Shown: positions 13,899 to 14,421 of the stretch, piece by piece
Numbering within the stretch: position 1 is the first letter of the stretch
Layout: every line of letters starts with the position of its first letter
Assembly (NCBI GenBank): GCA_030038695.1
Contig: JASHSN010000545.1
Coordinates: 1 to 14,421 of the forward strand
Reading direction: 5' to 3'
Length of the DNA stretch: 14,421 bases
Source of the DNA: Nitrososphaeraceae archaeon
GTDB lineage: Archaea; Thermoproteota; Nitrososphaeria; Nitrososphaerales; Nitrososphaeraceae
Notes under the pieces: model-generated
Database searches by the model: none
What the model was told of the DNA's origin: nothing
Seen by the model: only the letters and a program-made list of their open reading frames with translations
Program-made: the position numbers and the translations under genes

Positions 13899-14343
13899 TG
13901 TTGGTTGATTTCAGTAGCTGCATTTACGATTAATTGAGCATGAAGGTGATTGCGGATACGGACCATTCTGTGTAAAATGTCTTAATAGTGTATATCGTTT
14001 GTAATTGTGTAGATAAAAAGTTATTTGTAGTTCTATGTCCATATGCTTTTGACTCCTAAAGATGCATTTTATTCCCTAGGCGTAAAGGCAAATGTTTGGC
14101 GAAAACCATAGACAGGAAACGTTACAAGCGAACAAACGGGCAATATCGAAAACTAATCCATTTCCATGAATGCATTAAAATTTCGTAATGTTATAATGCT
14201 AGAAATTGTTTCGAAAGAAAAGAGACGGAGCATTACAGGGTATTGTAGGTTATGCATCTGAATGATAGTTTACGTCTTGAAAATTCAGTTTTTTGGCAGT
14301 CTTTCAACATAACACGAAATACAAAACTCGAATTTACATTCTC
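13899..14343. other. Intergenic region without a supported gene
   Basis: AT-rich DNA with only very short open frames on either strand; no RNA gene, repeat array or clear promoter pattern was found. Confidence 0.45.
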
Positions 14344-14346
14344 AGA

Positions 14347-14365
14347 TTAAAAAATAAAAAAGAGA
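14347..14365 (-). terminator. T-run terminator of the gene entering at the right edge
   Basis: On the minus strand, CTCTTTTTTATTTTTTAAT follows the stop codon at 14380-14382 by about 15 bp. T-rich stretches without a stem are typical archaeal terminators. Confidence 0.55.
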
Positions 14366-14379
14366 TAGGGGGACCTGTT

Positions 14380-14421
14380 TTACCAGCCCCAGCCGCCGCC
14401 GCCCCAGCCGCCGCCGCAGCC
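14380..14421 (-). CDS. Gly/Trp-rich C-terminus of a protein continuing beyond the window
   Basis: Reading inward from the right edge on the minus strand, one frame gives GCGGGWGGGGWGW followed by TAA (14382-14380) and then a T-run terminator. The abrupt GC-rich composition comes from GGC and TGG codons. Gly-rich tails with aromatic residues occur on several exported or membrane-anchored archaeal proteins, for example after TPM-type domains, but with 13 residues no family can be named. Confidence 0.6.
   Translation of the reverse strand, partial: GCGGGWGGGGWGW

Noticed and set aside
1..14421. Search for CRISPR arrays, insertion sequences, integrase sites, toxin-antitoxin pairs and multigene defence systems
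   Set aside because: No regularly spaced repeats, transposase or integrase motifs, or paired toxin-like genes were seen; the HNH gene alone does not make a system.

Overview
The window looks like a chromosomal segment of an ammonia-oxidising archaeon of the Nitrososphaerota (Thaumarchaeota), most plausibly a soil-type Nitrososphaera or Nitrosocosmicus relative. The evidence is an Orc1/Cdc6 C-terminus beside the small subunit of archaeal DNA polymerase D, a family-4 Fe-S uracil-DNA glycosylase, an archaeal serine hydroxymethyltransferase, a cobalamin-pathway methyltransferase, a one-domain ArnR1-like winged-helix regulator, an interrupted archaeal tRNA-Leu, TATA-box promoters placed for leaderless mRNAs, frequent TTG starts, AT-rich DNA and wide intergenic spaces. 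The exact genus is inference.

Layout. 1-2062: the 3' end of an orc1/cdc6 gene converges on the polymerase D small subunit gene (DP1) and overlaps it by 44 bp. 2154-2690: a SpoIIM/DUF95-type membrane protein, divergent from DP1. 2931-3058 (minus): tRNA-Leu with intron sequence in the anticodon arm. 3165-3701 (minus): YfcE/MJ0936-type phosphodiesterase. 3938-4552: family-4 UDG. 4553-5628: about 1 kb with no gene. 5629-6345: a stand-alone HNH-motif protein with a nested hairpin terminator. 6634-7359 (minus): CbiE-like methyltransferase. 7711-8043: small conserved hypothetical protein. 8240-9559 (minus): glyA. 9610-9732: a possible 40-codon sORF. 9803-10063 (minus): winged-helix regulator with a palindrome upstream. 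10615-10776: small HTH-like gene. 10937-11503: secreted protein. 11760-11876: run of stem-loops that may be a structured RNA. 12078-12557 (minus): FMN-binding split-barrel protein. 12752-13147 (minus): secreted repeat-containing protein. 13432-13869 (minus): cytidine deaminase. 14380-14421 (minus): Gly/Trp-rich C-terminus of a gene that continues out of the window.

The genes are mostly single-gene transcription units with their own promoters, not operons. The first part is weighted to information processing (replication initiation, PolD, uracil repair, tRNA). The remainder mixes metabolism (cobalamin, one-carbon, pyrimidine salvage), small regulators and exported proteins. I found no CRISPR array, insertion sequence, rRNA gene or recognisable multigene defence system. 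The points most worth a second look are the tRNA-Leu that reads best with two introns, the sORF/hairpin unit between glyA and the winged-helix gene, the overlooked small HTH gene, the stem-loop cluster at 11760-11876 and the palindrome upstream of the regulator.
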